NCBI GenBank assembly: GCA_958450365.1
Contig: CAUEEP010000757.1
Span: forward strand, 987,501 to 1,051,500
Reading direction: 5' to 3'
Source of the DNA: Mesorhabditis belari
Taxonomy: Eukaryota > Nematoda > Chromadorea > Rhabditida > Rhabditidae
Length of the DNA stretch: 64,000 bases
The notes beneath the pieces are model-generated. The model was not told where the DNA came from, ran no database searches, and worked only from the letters and a program-made list of their open reading frames with translations. Of the stretch, positions 12,945 through 24,678 are shown piece after piece; positions within the stretch are counted from its first letter, which is position 1, and each line of letters starts with the position of its first letter. The position numbers and the translations under genes were made by a program.

Positions 12945-15900
12945 AAATATAAAAAAAAGGGGAGAGGAAAGGGTAAAAAGTTTAAAATATATAAAAGCAA
13001 TTTCAAATCTACCTTATCTTCAAAATCAATTTGAGCAAATGGATGAAAATAGTTGTTGACAACGCTTGTCACTAAATGAGCTTCCATTTGACAGACTTTC
13101 TTTGATGACTCGAAATTGCTCATTCGAAGGGTCTAAAATGAAAAATTTTCCATTTAAAAGCTCAATTTTCTTTACTTCTTTCGCTTCAAACATTTCCTGA
13201 ATACTTTGATTGTCGACAAGACTGTTCGTAGCTTTGCGGATAGACAGAAAATGGAGATAGCCTTCATGCATTTTCGGGAGGATTTTCATTTGTTGTTGGG
13301 GTGGTGGAGTGAATGAGGAATATGGAGGGGAGATCATCTGAAAGAGGATTTATTCAAGTTAAAACCTTGGCATGATTCAGATCAGATTTCAATTCCAAAT
13401 CAATCAAAAATGTGGCAATCCATCAATTGATTGCTCAAGCGAGTTTAAAAAACTCAAGTAAGAATTGGAAAAGAAAGATTTCCGGGGAGGGGATTGAACC
13501 CTCGACCTTTCCTCTGTTACAGGCAAATGCTCTAACCACTGATCTATTTGGTAACTGTTTGTAAGAGAAAAAAAAAGGAAATACAAGGGGGAAGAGAAGG
13601 AAAGATCCGGTTTAACTTTACATCTCATTGCTACTTTCTCAACAATTTAAAGAAAAATAAAAGTATTAAGGCGTCAAAACTGAATAAAACTAACAACATC
13701 AAAGCTTAAACTATTCAATTTTCTTAACTGAATACTTTTATTTTCGCTTACTTTAGTTTAATTCACTTCACTTTAATCAAAACTTTCGTTTACAGAGTCT
13801 AAAGTTGAAACCTAGCTCTTTTTCTAGCTTTGAAATGTTAATATTGCCTCTTGCTTCTTGCCTCAAGCCTAGCTCTTTTTATAGCTTTGAAATGTTAATA
13901 TTAGACTCAAATTTTCTATTTAAATGATTATCCATTTAATAATAGCTACTAGAACTTGAAAATTCAACTCACCATATTCGCAATTGGTGCTACAGGAGCT
14001 GTGGCTGAGAACAATTCGTTTCTATTGTAGAAAAAAGCGTCTGAGCTGCTTGGGCGCTCTGAAAGCAGTATTGATAAATCAATAACAAAATTATATCTAG
14101 ATCTAAAAGATATAAATATTCTCTTACCCAATATATCCCCGTTGTTCGGTTTCTTGAAGGCTGACGATTCGTGATTTGTCCAAATTCCACCGAGAGGACT
14201 TGAGCCTTGTCGAGTCGAAGGCACGTAACCAGCTGAATAGAAAATAGAAAATAGAAATTAGAAAAGAAAAACTTAAAATATTATATTATTGGAAGTTAAT
14301 TTGATTGAATACCAAAAAAAAAAGATTATTTGTTTCATGGAAATCTTTGTCAGCTCGGCGGGAGTGGGACAAATGCGATCTTTTCTCTGCGCACCTTTTT
14401 TTTGCTGGGAAAGGCCTTAGGCAAGGCCGCAGAGCTTCGAAAATATTTCCATAAAAGGGAATCCTATGCGTAGATTCCGAATTTCGACAAATCGGACCTC
14501 GCTGACACGTCAAATTTGGGCTAAAAGGCAAAAACTATGCAACTTAACGCTTTTCCGCAGTTTTTGCCTTTTAGCCCAAATTTGAAAGTGTCAGCGAGGT
14601 CTGATTTGTCGAAATTCGGAATCTACGCATACGATTCCCTTATATGGAAATATTTTCGAAGCTCTACGACCTTTCCTAAGGCCTTTTCCAGCAAAAAAAA
14701 GGTCGCATTTGTCCCACCCCCGAAAAAAACTAAACAAAATCTAATCTGATACATTAGTTGGCTTGATACGCGAAAAAAGGTGCGCTAATGGGCCAGGTGC
14801 GGAAAAAAAGGTGCGCAAATGTCCAGGTGCGCAAAAAAAAGGTCGCATTTGTCTCACCCCCAGCTCAGCGACCGAATACTCTATCTAGGCTGAATACCCT
14901 ATTCTAGACTAAATACCGTAATCTAGCTATTCTGGGCTGATCCAGCTATTCTGGACTATTCCAGCTTTAATACCGTGATCCAGACAGTCTAGACTGAATG
15001 CTCTATTTAGACTGAATACCCTAATCTAGACTAAATACCGTAATCTATCGTTTTTTTTTTGAAAAAATGATTTCATACTTTCAAAATCTTTAGTTTTAAT
15101 GTTAAAATCGTAAAATTTAAGTCAAAATATCTTGTTTTTAATTTATAAAACCCACGAGAAGCTTGATGATCTTTCTCTTTACGTTTGCCGATACCGTCTC
15201 GGGATTGTTGAACAGCTGAAAAAAAAGTTATTTGAAATTTTAAGCTTTAATGGACATTGTAAATCTAAAACCTATCTCGAAATTCGCTAAAATGAATAAA
15301 TTTGATTGATTTTAAAGCTTTCACCTGTAATCTGCATTCCTTCGGTGAGGCATTTTTGATAACGACAATGGCGACACATGTTTCGAGCGGCTAAAGTTAA
15401 AAGTCATTTACAAGATGTTCAATTTTCATTTCTTTTCTCCATTTATAAGCCTAAAGTTGTTCTAATAGATAAATATTCATTAGAAGTCTTGAATAACGTT
15501 TAGATCTGATAATCGGATAGCGTTTAGGTCTGATCATAAGCAACGAGCGCACAAGTAAGCTCACAAGTAAGCTCACAAGTAAGCTCACAAGTAAGCACAC
15601 AAGCAAGCTCACAAGCAAGCACACAAGTAGGCTCACAAGTAAGCACACAAGTAAGCTCACAAGTAAGCACACAAGCAAGCTCACAAGCAAGCACACAAGC
15701 CAGATAGATTTACCAAGCAACGTATCGACGACAAAATCTGACTATCAATTCAACTTTACATAATCATCTATGTTTTCTCAGTAAATCCTCAAAGACAAAT
15801 TTGATTTCATCAACTAACACTTGTGAATTGAACATTTCGCATCAGCTCGGCAAATGTAATCCAGTTTCAGGGTGACTGTTCGACGAAAGAAAGCCGCACA

Positions 15901-16178
15901 AGCACGACAACTGTATGTCCCTAAAAAGGAAAATTTCTGTTTACTGTTTACTTATAACTCTAAACTCACCAAAATGTAAACCATCCGACAAGTCATAACA
16001 GATCTGACATGTCCTTGGTTCTCCTTCTGATCCATGCAATATCGTTTGTTGTTCATTCATCATCGCAATTACATCCAATTTACTCATCCCCACCTCACCC
16101 ATTTTCTCGTCTTTTCCACACTCACTTTCCGATGAAGAAGATGGAGATGGACAAGATTGATGAGCACTATCAGAAGCT
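8685..16178 (-). CDS. Nuclear hormone receptor, supplementary (nematode-expanded) type
   Basis: Exons (high to low): 16178-15970, 15920-15819, 15390-15325, 15215-15156, 14232-14128, 14058-13973, 13337-13176, 13132-13013, 12708-12624, 11196-11088, 10968-10853, 10215-10131, 10081-10009 and 8789-8685. All phases agree. From the first Met at 16102 the product is 468 residues. Zinc finger 1 has CQICYDLSDG and YSCRACAAFFRR. Zinc finger 2 has ICRADAKC and MCRHCRYQKC, then the hinge VQQSRDGIGKRKEK. The ligand-binding domain starts around EAHLVTSVVNNYFHPF and includes LLFKNFFCYLSHVDRAY, RIIMPDGGY and a C-terminal helix AELFNIFEV. The family binds DNA as a transcription factor in the nucleus; the target is unknown. 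Exon 1 remains open upstream of 16102 to the acceptor, and a possible further 5' exon lies at about 17829-17854 (ENLRRKRR), so the true N-terminus is uncertain. Introns carry MITEs, a mariner relic, a SINE, a large palindrome and a minisatellite. Confidence 0.88.
8815..8965. mobile_element. Short palindromic element
   Basis: Imperfect inverted arms share words such as ctctctata, atatagtg/cactctat and ccattccattat around a centre near 8890. It lies inside the last intron of the nuclear receptor gene. It may be a degenerate MITE; no other copy was seen. Confidence 0.4.
9098..9637. mobile_element. Composite MITE (A-spacer-A), second copy
   Basis: Same arrangement as 5236-5769: an A element, the spacer with aatgcctgagaaagaggtat, then a second A element ending in ATACGGT at 9637. 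It is located in the large last intron of the nuclear receptor gene. Confidence 0.8.
10271..10789 (+). mobile_element. Mariner deletion derivative with transposase C-terminus
   Basis: The termini (TTGGRTTGGTGAATTGAAA and its inverse) are flanked by TA. The right part keeps an in-frame tail reading ERGIRKLSVKWTEVVNNNGN followed by YFE and a stop at about 10724. I recognise this as the C-terminus typical of mariner-family transposases. The left part is a long palindrome (about 10312-10590) that replaced the rest of the transposase gene. It lies in an intron of the nuclear receptor gene. A related inverted copy is at 56566-57079. Confidence 0.75.
11345..11624. repeat. Tandem direct duplication, about 105 bases repeated
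   Basis: Blocks at about 11345-11450 and 11517-11624 are nearly identical (both contain ggttttaaaatgatcctcat and aagtgtaagaagatagagaa) at a spacing of about 172 bases. They adjoin the SINE copy at 11650 inside a nuclear receptor intron. Confidence 0.8.
11650..12016 (-). mobile_element. tRNA-derived SINE, full-length copy
   Basis: Minus strand: the head (12016-11944) has an A-box-like TGGCTGACTGGTTAAG and a B-box-like GGTTCGAACCC with T-arm-like pairing. It is followed by a body with cggatttcctttcccttcgg and a tail ending in agtcggtatttttt. The body matches 52987-53311, which is 5'-truncated and flanked by a target-site duplication. Copy 1 therefore represents the fuller element. It lies in a nuclear receptor intron. 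Confidence 0.75.
12755..12950. repeat. A-rich low-complexity tract
   Basis: Poly(A) and AAT-rich sequence including an uninterrupted A run of about 45 bases near 12896-12941, inside a nuclear receptor intron. The poly-F open frame on the opposite strand is an artefact of this tract. Confidence 0.9.
13482..13552 (-). tRNA. tRNA-like sequence, probably a pseudogene
   Basis: Minus strand: A-box-like GATCAGTGGTTAGAGC and B-box-like GGTTCAATCCC with a good T stem (GAGGG/CCCCT type). The anticodon arm pairs poorly by eye, so a functional tRNA is not claimed. It lies in the intron between exons encoding the nuclear receptor hinge region and ligand-binding domain. Confidence 0.4.
14370..14735. mobile_element. 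Large palindrome, arms about 170 bases
   Basis: The centre is near 14545. The left arm (e.g. gattccgaatttcgacaaat, then cggacctcgctgacac) is matched inverted by the right arm (gtgtcagcgaggtctgattt, then gtcgaaattcggaatc). Outer parts include ggtcgcatttgtcccaccc, and degenerate end fragments repeat at 14770-14870. It lies in a nuclear receptor intron. The structure fits a foldback transposable element. Both arms give open frames that are mirror shadows. Confidence 0.8.
15541..15705. repeat. Minisatellite, about 10-base unit
   Basis: About 16 tandem copies of a unit like gctcacaagt or gcacacaagc. On the minus strand this reads as a repetitive L-V-C-L-L-V-S peptide, which I regard as non-coding because it sits between exons encoding the two zinc fingers. 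Confidence 0.9.
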
Positions 16179-16571
16179 CTAAAATTGAAATTTTAAATAA
16201 AGAAATTGATAAGAGTTGAGTTACAAGCCAAATAACCAAAATGATCAATAATTTGATTAAAAATTCAAAACTAAAACCAAATTATTTCATTTTCGTACAA
16301 GTATTGTTCTCAAAATCCTTGCCAATTTCTCGTTACCAATGGAGAAAAGGATTCAAAAAGAAATGAGAAAAGAAGCCGATATTTATCTGGAATAAATGAA
16401 AGAAAGTTTTTGATTGAAAATTCCTGAAAGATTAGAAAAATTTAAAGTAAAAGTATTGGAATTCATCAGCTTTAGATCCTTCTTTATCCATTCGATTAGG
16501 AAAAAGTTCTCAATCTACTATGTAAAACAGTTTCAAAAAGATTCAGTCTTTGTAAAGAACTGTAATATGTA

Positions 16572-19081
16572 AAGATTTGTGCTACGCGCCATCAGTACCT
16601 CTAGAGTGCGGCCGCGTAGCTGCGTAGATGAGCAATGATGCGATAAGCGTAGCGGATGCCCAGCGCAGCTGGTTTATCAAAAAACAAAAAGTTTCCAGTG
16701 TTTTGGTTTACTATAGTAAGTTGAATTTCTGAAATTTTATTCAGAAAAGAGATTTAAGACTTCAAAAACATATTGTAGCCAAGAAATATTGAATCCTAGT
16801 CTATTCTTAAACAATGAACTTTCAAATAAGAATGACATATCGTTTGGGAATGAGAGAAAGGGGTTTTTCCTTGAAATTTCTTTGATTTAAACTAATTTGA
16901 GTAAAAGTATTAGAATCCGTAAACTTTAGCTGGTTATTAGAAGCTTCTTTATCCATTAAATCAGAAAATTCAACTCACTGTAATGGGCTAATAGATCTTT
17001 ACATATTACAGTTCTTTACAAATACTTTTACAGAGTAGATTGAAAATCAGCGGCCCATTACAGAAAGTTGAATATTCACAGCTTTATCTACAAATTTAAG
17101 ACTTCAAAAGCATTTGATCATCTCGTTATTTTAACTTTTAAATACTTTTACAGAGTAGCTAAGAAATATTGAATACTAGTCTATTATTAAACAATAAACT
17201 TTCAAATTCCAAATAAGAATGACATCAAAAAAAAGAAATAATGAAATAATCAGTCTTTTTTTGCCTCGAAAATCACCCTTCCGTTCAATGATTACAAATT
17301 TTCAAAAAAATTTCGTCATTTCAAGGGGAAAATGGCAATGATCAAGTGGGGAGAAGTGGTGGAAAAAGGAAAAAATTCCGAGGGTAGACTATTTGTCAGC
17401 ATCTACTGAAAGGGGGGAGAAAAGTGAGTAGGGAAAAGGGGGAATGCTCATATTTCTTGGTAGTGAGGCTAGGTGGCTGAATTGAAGTCTAGATTAAAAT
17501 TTAGCTTGATTTCCTTCAAGCTTAGCTGGATTCTGTAGGGTTTCTGTGTAAGTACAAGATCTTAAAGTGATCATTGATTAGTTCTGATTAGATGAATCAA
17601 GAATCAAAAGCGCAGGCCTAACCTCAAGCCCTAGATCTAGGGCCTAGGACTATAAAGGAGTAGCTAAACCCTAGTCGTAGATAGATCTAGATCTGAATGA
17701 ATGAATTGTATCTTAGCCAGCCAAAAACTCTATCCTTTTATCCCGGAAAAACAAGATTACCTTGATCTACATGCAATTTCGAAAGTCTAACAATTACAAA
17801 TCAAAGAACAAAAGTCTGAATCATCTACCTCCGTTTGCGTCGCAGATTCTCCAAGGGATTGAGTTGATAAACAGATCATAGTACAATAGTATTAGAAAGG
17901 TCAGTAGTAAGTACTAGTGAAGTATTAGTGAGATCAGTGCAGGGGGTAACCCTTATGTAGGGATGACACTTAAGGGGCCCTAGCCTATAGCCCGTAGCCC
18001 GCCCATCCTCTTGAACTCCTCCCCCTTCCCTCTCACCCACTCCATCCCTGAATCTGAATATAAGGTAGGAAATACAAGAGCATAAAACATGAAACTATAA
18101 GAAAATGGGGAAAAAGGGAGTCGGGTGGTGTGTTTGGATCAATTCTGTTCTCTGCCCTGGGTAGAAACTAGAGAAATGAGAGAATGGGGGAATTGGGGAG
18201 AACGGAGAGATTGAAAGGCCTTTTCTCCACACAAACTAGAGCTCTTTTCACTTCTAGAAATAGAGATGGAGTGTGTGCGAGTGTATGCGTCTTTTGCCTG
18301 AGAAAGGCAAAACTTTTCAGCGGAGAGGAAGGATTTTTTTTGTTCGGGAAATTTTGTGCTCAGCTGGTTATCGGAAAATTTGGATAGATGCCTGTAATTG
18401 GCTGATTAGTGCCCAGTTTTTGCTAAGTTGGTGACAATTGTTCGACAGAATTTGACAAGTCGCTAAAATTTATTGGCTGTTGACTGAATATCTTGCGACA
18501 CATGATAAGATTTGAATACCGTATTTTCTCTAAAAGTAGTGCACCCTGAGCGTCGCCTAAATTGATCGAAATCTCGAGAAACGCTTATCAGAACCTATCA
18601 ATGTGGGGTCGGAAAATGGAGCTGACGATAAGATCTAGTGGGGGATTTGAGGGTTGAGCTTCTGCGAAAACTTAGAAACCGTAAAATAGTCATCAACTCG
18701 GCGGGGTGCACTACTATTGGAATTGGTTCCTTCTCTCCAATAGTAGTGCACCCCGCCGAGTTGATGTTTATCAGAATACGGTATAACAATAATAGTTATT
18801 ACATAATCTACTATATACAAAAAAAATAAAACGTCCGTCCGTCTGTTACGCCTACGCGACAATACAAAATACGTTAACGTAAAATTAGAACGAGGTGAGC
18901 TAGAAAGCTGAAAAATTGTTCTCAGGGGTTTTTGGAGGCGAGGAAACCAAATCTGCAATCAGATTTGTGCTACGCGCCATCAGTGCCTCTAGAGTGCGGC
19001 CGCGTAGCTGCGTAGATGAGCAATGATGCGATAAGCGTAGCGGATGCCCAGCGCAGCTGGTTTATCAAAAAACAAAAAGTT
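16572..19081. repeat. Two copies of a 115-base GC-richer repeat (16572-16686, 18965-19081)
   Basis: Both copies are near identical: gtgctacgcgccatcagt, then ctctagagtgcggccgcgta, gcgtagcggatgcccagcgc and a shared tail to aaaacaaaaagtttt. They are in direct orientation, 2.4 kb apart, with a base composition unlike the surrounding AT-rich DNA. No frame or RNA family was recognised. Confidence 0.85.
18518..18782. mobile_element. MITE family A, rearranged copy
   Basis: Starts with ACCGTATTTTCTCTAAAAG and ends in ATACGGT. After the normal interior it carries a second, inverted start of the element (ctccaatagtagtgcacccc), so one terminus appears duplicated and folded back. Confidence 0.75.
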
Positions 19082-19520
19082 TTCATTTATGCAGCTAGAT
19101 CTAATTATAAAATGCCACCGAATTTGAATTTATAGCAGCATACACAATACGAATTTCGAGAGCAATTCATTAATGAAGCGTGATGAGCAATGATGCGATT
19201 AAGATAAGAATGAAAAAAGACAAAAAATGAAAGAGAACAAACGAATAATCAAGTTGTATGAATGTGCATGAAAGAGTTTTGTTTGAGATCATTGATCAAC
19301 ACTTTTATTCTATTTTTTCGAAATCGTTTTCTAAAGATTATGGAGATCTGAATTCTTTTGATTAAAGGTGCTACAGAAAATAGCTCGATATCTCCACCCA
19401 TTCTCCATAAAACCTCTTTTTGGGGGGTGGATAAAGAAATATGAAACGGACTGTAGTTTTGTTGATGATGACGGGCACAGGAAATCTTGATGATCTTCCG
19501 AACATTGTGAAAATTTAAAT

Positions 19521-20064
19521 ACCGTATTTTCTCTAATAGTGGTGCACCCTGAGCGTCGCCTAAATTGGTCGAAATCTCAAGAACCGCTTATCAGAACCTA
19601 TCAATGTGGGGTCGGAAAATGTAGCTGACGATCAGATCTAGGCGGGGATTTGAGTGTTGAGCTTCTAGGAAAACTTAGAAACTGTAAAATAGTCATCAAC
19701 TGACTCGGCACTACTATTAGAGAGAAAGAGAATAGAGCAAGCAGCTTTGGCTGATTACGGTAACATCTGTGAGGCGATACCTCTTTCTCAGGCATTTAAT
19801 CTCTAGATTACAATAGTTTTAGCTGAATCCAGTGATCGCCGAATCTCGTATTCTCTCTAATAGTAGTGCATCTTGAGCGTCGTCTAAATTGATCGAAATC
19901 TCGAAAAGCGCTTATCAGAACCTATCGATTTGGGGTCGGAAAATGTAGCTGACGATGAGATCTTGTGGGGGATTTGAGTGTTGAGCTTCTGCAAAAGCTT
20001 CGAAACCGTAAAATAGTCATCAACGCGGCTCGCCGGGGTGCACTACTATTAGAGAAAATGCGGT
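19521..20064. mobile_element. Composite MITE (A-spacer-A), inverted third copy
   Basis: This is the reverse complement of the arrangement at 5236-5769 and 9098-9637, including the spacer containing tcaggcattt and acctctttct. The right element ends in GCGGT at 20064. Confidence 0.8.
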
Positions 20065-20492
20065 AACCATTAAATAACTCTCCATTTAAAGTATCAATCC
20101 AAATAGACAAGTCAAGAGCAGATTTCCATCGATGAGTGATTCAGTGGTGCATCTTGGACCAAGCATTCTTATTCTGAATTTGTAAAGTCTTTGTCTTTTG
20201 TTAAATACTTTTAACTCAGAAAAAGTCGAATCATAGAAATACTTTGGGCTTTGAAAACGCACACTTTCTGGCGCATTTTGTAGTTAGCAAGGTGCTTCCT
20301 GCTAATTTTGTGTTTCTCCAAACTGGAATGAGCTTTTGCTGAATTTCTTGGTGTTTCCAAGCTCTAAACTAAAGCTCTAAACTTGAATGTTTCAGCAAAA
20401 CAATTATTATCGTAAAAATTCTAATAGAAGATCATGGTTTTCTAATTTTCTAATTGACCGGTCAAAAAAGTAGGTAAAGGTCCAGCAAATGA

Positions 20493-20663
20493 ATCAAAAA
20501 ATTAAAAATTGTTAGAAACTATTTCAAGCGATAGCCCTTTGCCTAAAACGTACCAAAAGCGGGTTTAAAAGTGAAATTCTTTTCTTGCCTGGTACGTTTC
20601 AGGCAAAGGACTATCGTTTGAAATAGTTTCTAACAATTTTTAATTTTTTGATTTATAGAAAAT
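20493..20663. repeat. Inverted repeat, arms about 70 bases
   Basis: The left arm (gaatcaaaaaattaaaaatt, then gttagaaactatttcaa and cctttgcctaaaacgtacca) is matched inverted by the right arm ending in ttaattttttgattt, with a loop of roughly 35 bases containing agcgggtttaaaagtg. It is likely a MITE; no second copy was seen. Confidence 0.8.
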
Positions 20664-22143
20664 CCATGCAGGACCACCTAAAGTTTTTTTTTAAAAATAT
20701 TTTTTGTTTCGGAAGAAACTACGTTTCCAATTTTACTTTCCTATCAATTAGGGTTTTCTAAAAAATGGGGATTGAAATGCTTGTAGACATACAGAATGGT
20801 TAAAATGACAGTGCAAGTTTGCGGCAACCGCTATTCTTTTTCAGTATCATCCCTGCTACCCTTATTCAACTAAAATATAACAAAAATATGTATTTAAATC
20901 TAACTTTTAGAAGCATTAGCTTTAGATGGATTGAAACAAAAGGCTCAAACCAAACTGACTGACTCAAAAATTGACTAGTAAAAGTTTAGATTACAAAGTT
21001 TGATAGTGCAACGAAGAGGCTAATCATTATGTGCTGTTTATTGAAGAGCTAACTATTAATACTTCTTTCGATGTTAACTAGATAAATTAGATGATGATAA
21101 AGGCGGAGAAAAGAGGCCAAATACGGAAGTCCTTTTCTCTATTGGACACAAAACCGATCCTCTTGCAAATGTGATCAGTAAAATCTGTAGACTTGAAGCT
21201 GAAAAGCTCTCCTTGAACCATTATATTCTCTAGACATTGCCTTAAATTATTTTCCTTTTTTTGAAGAAATTAGCTTTTGGTTTGGCGAGCGAGCGCTTGG
21301 CTAATGGTCAAAGACTAACAATTTTCCTCGCCTACTTTAACGGGGGTCAAATCAGCTTCCGTTTGTGAGGAAAGGTTACACGCTTTGCCCAATAAATAGG
21401 AAGAAATCATACTTTCAAATAGTTAATGTCTTTGATAAATAAGAGCCGTGGTTTTTAAGAAATTGCAACGGAAAAAGGGCGAAAAGACTTTCTCACCAGC
21501 TTGATACAAACTCTAGACATCATAAACCAGTTCAAATAAAACGTCATTCTCATCACGTGGGGGTTTTCAAATGATGAGAAAGATTGTTTGACTGCAAAAA
21601 TCATTTCCTTTTTTACTGTAGGTAAGGAAAAGAAGAGAATTTGATGATTTACGACTGTTTGCATAAGGATTTTTCTCTTACACCCGAAACGATCCGAGAA
21701 AAGCCAGCAAATGGCCTTGTTGAAGTGATACGGTAGAGGAATTTTTATCGAATTCTTGAAAAAAATAAAATTATATTTGTTTACAGTAGTTGGTAAAGTT
21801 TTTTTTAATGCTTTTCGCTTTTGCGGAAGAGTTGCGAAGCGGAAAATGGGCTTGTCACCAAAAATTCTAAATTTGGTGAAAAATTTGACTTTTCATTTGG
21901 ATACTGTAGCCAGATATTAAAAAGGAAAAATTTCTCTAAGTTTCTGATCTAGATCTTTTGTTTAGGAGACAAATTTCAGACATTTCCTCATCTACTTCAA
22001 CGGGATCAAGTCAGTTTTCGTTTATACGTACGACGCGACGATGCGTACGCTCATCCCTCAGCGTTCGCCGATGTGCCGTGTCTAGAAGAGAGATTTTCCT
22101 CCATGTACTTTGTGCTTAAAGCTTGCACAATCTTTCGGATGAA

Positions 22144-22225
22144 TGTGCAAGAAATGAACATACAGAAGTGCAAGAAATGCACATACAGAAGCGCAAGAAA
22201 TGAGCATGCAGAAGTGCAAGAAATG
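22144..22225. repeat. Short tandem repeat, about 20-base unit
   Basis: Four imperfect copies of gtgcaagaaatgcacataca in tandem. The peptide frames across it are repetitive on both strands. Confidence 0.8.
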
Positions 22226-23457
22226 CGGACTCCAGTGCACTTACCTAGTCGGATCGTAGAAGAACTTCCCAAAACCGCAAAACGAGTTCGCTAACGGTTC
22301 GAAATCGCCAAAAGAGAGACCAAAACCCAGCGCCCAATATGAGACACCGCCGAACACTACATCAACCACATTCTAAAAGAAAAGTATCTTGAAAAATTGT
22401 GAGGAACTAGAGCAGAAAGGCTCTCTTAAACTGGCTTCGTTTTTTAATCTGAATTTCGCTTGATTTTACTACAAAGATTACATCCAAATTTACATTTAAA
22501 AAATGTAAAATCCATGCGAAATCTGGGTTTTTCAAGTTTCAATTAGATTTTTCTTTAAAGATTACTGTAATAAACTTATAGAATCAATGATTTTATGTGA
22601 TTTCTGTGAATCGTTCAATCGAAAAGCTTGAAATCAATCAATTTTTAGTGATTTTTCTGAATAACCAACCGAAAAGCTTCAAAAATTTACGAATTTCGCA
22701 TTTGAGAGCTCTAGACATTAGCCAGAAAATCTCTGAATCTCTGTGAAATGCTAGAGTTTTTTTTTTAAATGAAACCTATTGTTTTTGATATCTTTTTTCA
22801 TTTCCAGGCGGATTTTCCAACTGTCACCCGCTTTGACAAAGTGTTTCCCCGAAATTGGAGTGTTGATTGGTGGGGGAAATGGGTGAGAAGAATCGGAAAA
22901 GAACTCATACATCTTAATCTACTCCATGAAATCTCCGAATCTTTTTTCCTTTTTTTTTGAATCTTTTCTTCATGTTAAAGTCTCACACCACAAAAATGAC
23001 CTCGATTTTTGGGGAAAATTCGGTGTACAGATGGGTAAACCTCTCATTTCAACACCATTCTTTCAACTTTCAACACCATTTTTTCGCAACAAACTTTTTT
23101 TAGACTCTAACTCTCTCATATCATTTCTCATTTCTCAACTTTTTGAGCTAACCAACAAAAAGGCAATCTTCAATCTCAAGTTATAAAGTTTTAAGGCAAA
23201 TATTCATTTGAAAGTTAGCAAAGATCAATGGCAGCTGAAAATCCAACTTTTGTACATTGAAAGCGTTGATAATTTGCTTATTTACTCAACGCTTTCTTGT
23301 GAATCTGTAAGATATTCAAGACCTGTAAGATCTGTAAGATATTCTAAGGTTGCAAATGAGTCTCACGATCATTAAATTTAGATTTTTTAAATTGGTTTTT
23401 CTGAAGCTGCTTTTTGTTCTCACTATGAGCGTTGATAATTTGCTTATTTACTCAAAG

Positions 23458-23515
23458 CAAAACTTGAAGATTCTCATTCAGTTTTGTGAATCTGAATGAG
23501 AATCTTCAAGTTTTG
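23458..23515. ncRNA. Perfect hairpin, miRNA-precursor-like candidate
   Basis: A 24-bp perfect stem (left arm starts CAAAACTTGAAGATTCTC, right arm ends in its complement) encloses a 10-base loop at 23482-23491. Two or three further pairs extend outward. Size and pairing resemble a short miRNA precursor, but a completely perfect stem is also expected of a recent foldback repeat or siRNA source. The adjacent motif gcgttgataatttgcttatt also occurs at about 23261-23285, which favours a repeat origin. Confidence 0.35.
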
Positions 23516-23922
23516 TTTCTATTTCAACATTTTTCCCAGATTGAACAACTCTAAAAGTTTCTCGATCGTATTTCACAATCATCGAAGAGGAAGAACATTT
23601 CCCTCATTTCCTGTGACTCAGGAAACTTGAACCATTTTGAGAATTGAACCATGAGTTTGAACATACTAAAATTAATCTACAATTATTTTTACTTTGCTTT
23701 GATTAGTTGTTTCGACTAATCACTCTATTTGTTGAGTGGTTCTCTTGAGGAAATCAGAGTGAGAGTCATTGTTGGAACACTCAAAAATCAGTTCTCATCA
23801 TTATCTGAAATTCATCGCAATCATCTCTATTGTGCAATAAATTTATACGCATTGGCTTGTTTGAAACCTATTCGAAATGTACTGAACTTGCAATTTACAG
23901 CCTGGTTCTTTTTAAAGAACAT

Positions 23923-24188
23923 ACCGTAAATACTGTAATAGTACCCCACCCCCATAATGACAGTTCGGAGTGTTGCGTAGTCGAGCTTTGAACGAGTTTT
24001 TCTCGACACTGGTTTAAGCTACAATGCGCGCTTAGGTATCAAAAAATAGCTGAAATTCAGGGCTATTTTTTGAGATCAAAGACGCATTTTTTGAAAGTAC
24101 GGGTGCTTTGAAAAAAATGAAATACTAAAAAACTTTGCGACTACGCGACTGTATGAGGGAAGTGGGGTACTATTACAGTATTTACGGT
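23923..24188. mobile_element. MITE family B, copy 2
   Basis: Same termini (ACCGTAAATACTGTAATAG) and same internal hairpin as 5891-6158, in the same orientation, with scattered substitutions. Confidence 0.85.
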
Positions 24189-24678
24189 AATAGAAATGCA
24201 GGTTCATCTTTTTTAGCCATTCCGATCGCTTGGGCTTAGTCTAAAATGTAAAAATGGGATTTCAATTTGAAGCAAGTTTAGATAAGCACTTGATTTCGCT
24301 TACCATTTACAGGAATATTCTTCTTGATTCAAAGCCAAACACCTCTCCATGCTCATTTACATCCTTTTCTTCTTCTTCTCTTTCTTCATTTCCTTGATTG
24401 TATTGTTTGAGTGTCCGTCTCTTCCTTTTTCCCCTTGTCAAACGAACACACCAAGACAAAAAGAGGACTGACTCATTTCACACAAAAACAGTCTCTTTTC
24501 TGTTTTTTCTAAATTCTTTATGTTAACCATGTGCACTTTCAATAATATTTTGAAAACGACAAATATTTCTTTGATAACTCATAAGTGTTCTTGGTTTTGA
24601 GGACAGACTTTTTTTATTTGATACCCTTTTAGACATTCAGAAAAGTTCAAAATAGAAAATCCATCTAATAGGTACAGT

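Noticed and set aside
14286..14749. Two open frames of 70-81 codons on opposite strands
   Set aside because: They are mirror readings of the arms of one palindrome.
15451..15720. 89-codon open frame with repeated LLVCLLVS
   Set aside because: It is the translation of a 10-base minisatellite in a nuclear receptor intron.
24349..24471. 40-codon + strand frame with a signal-like start (MLIYILFFFFSFF)
   Set aside because: The hydrophobicity comes from a TTC/TTT run; no splice partners and no cysteine pattern.
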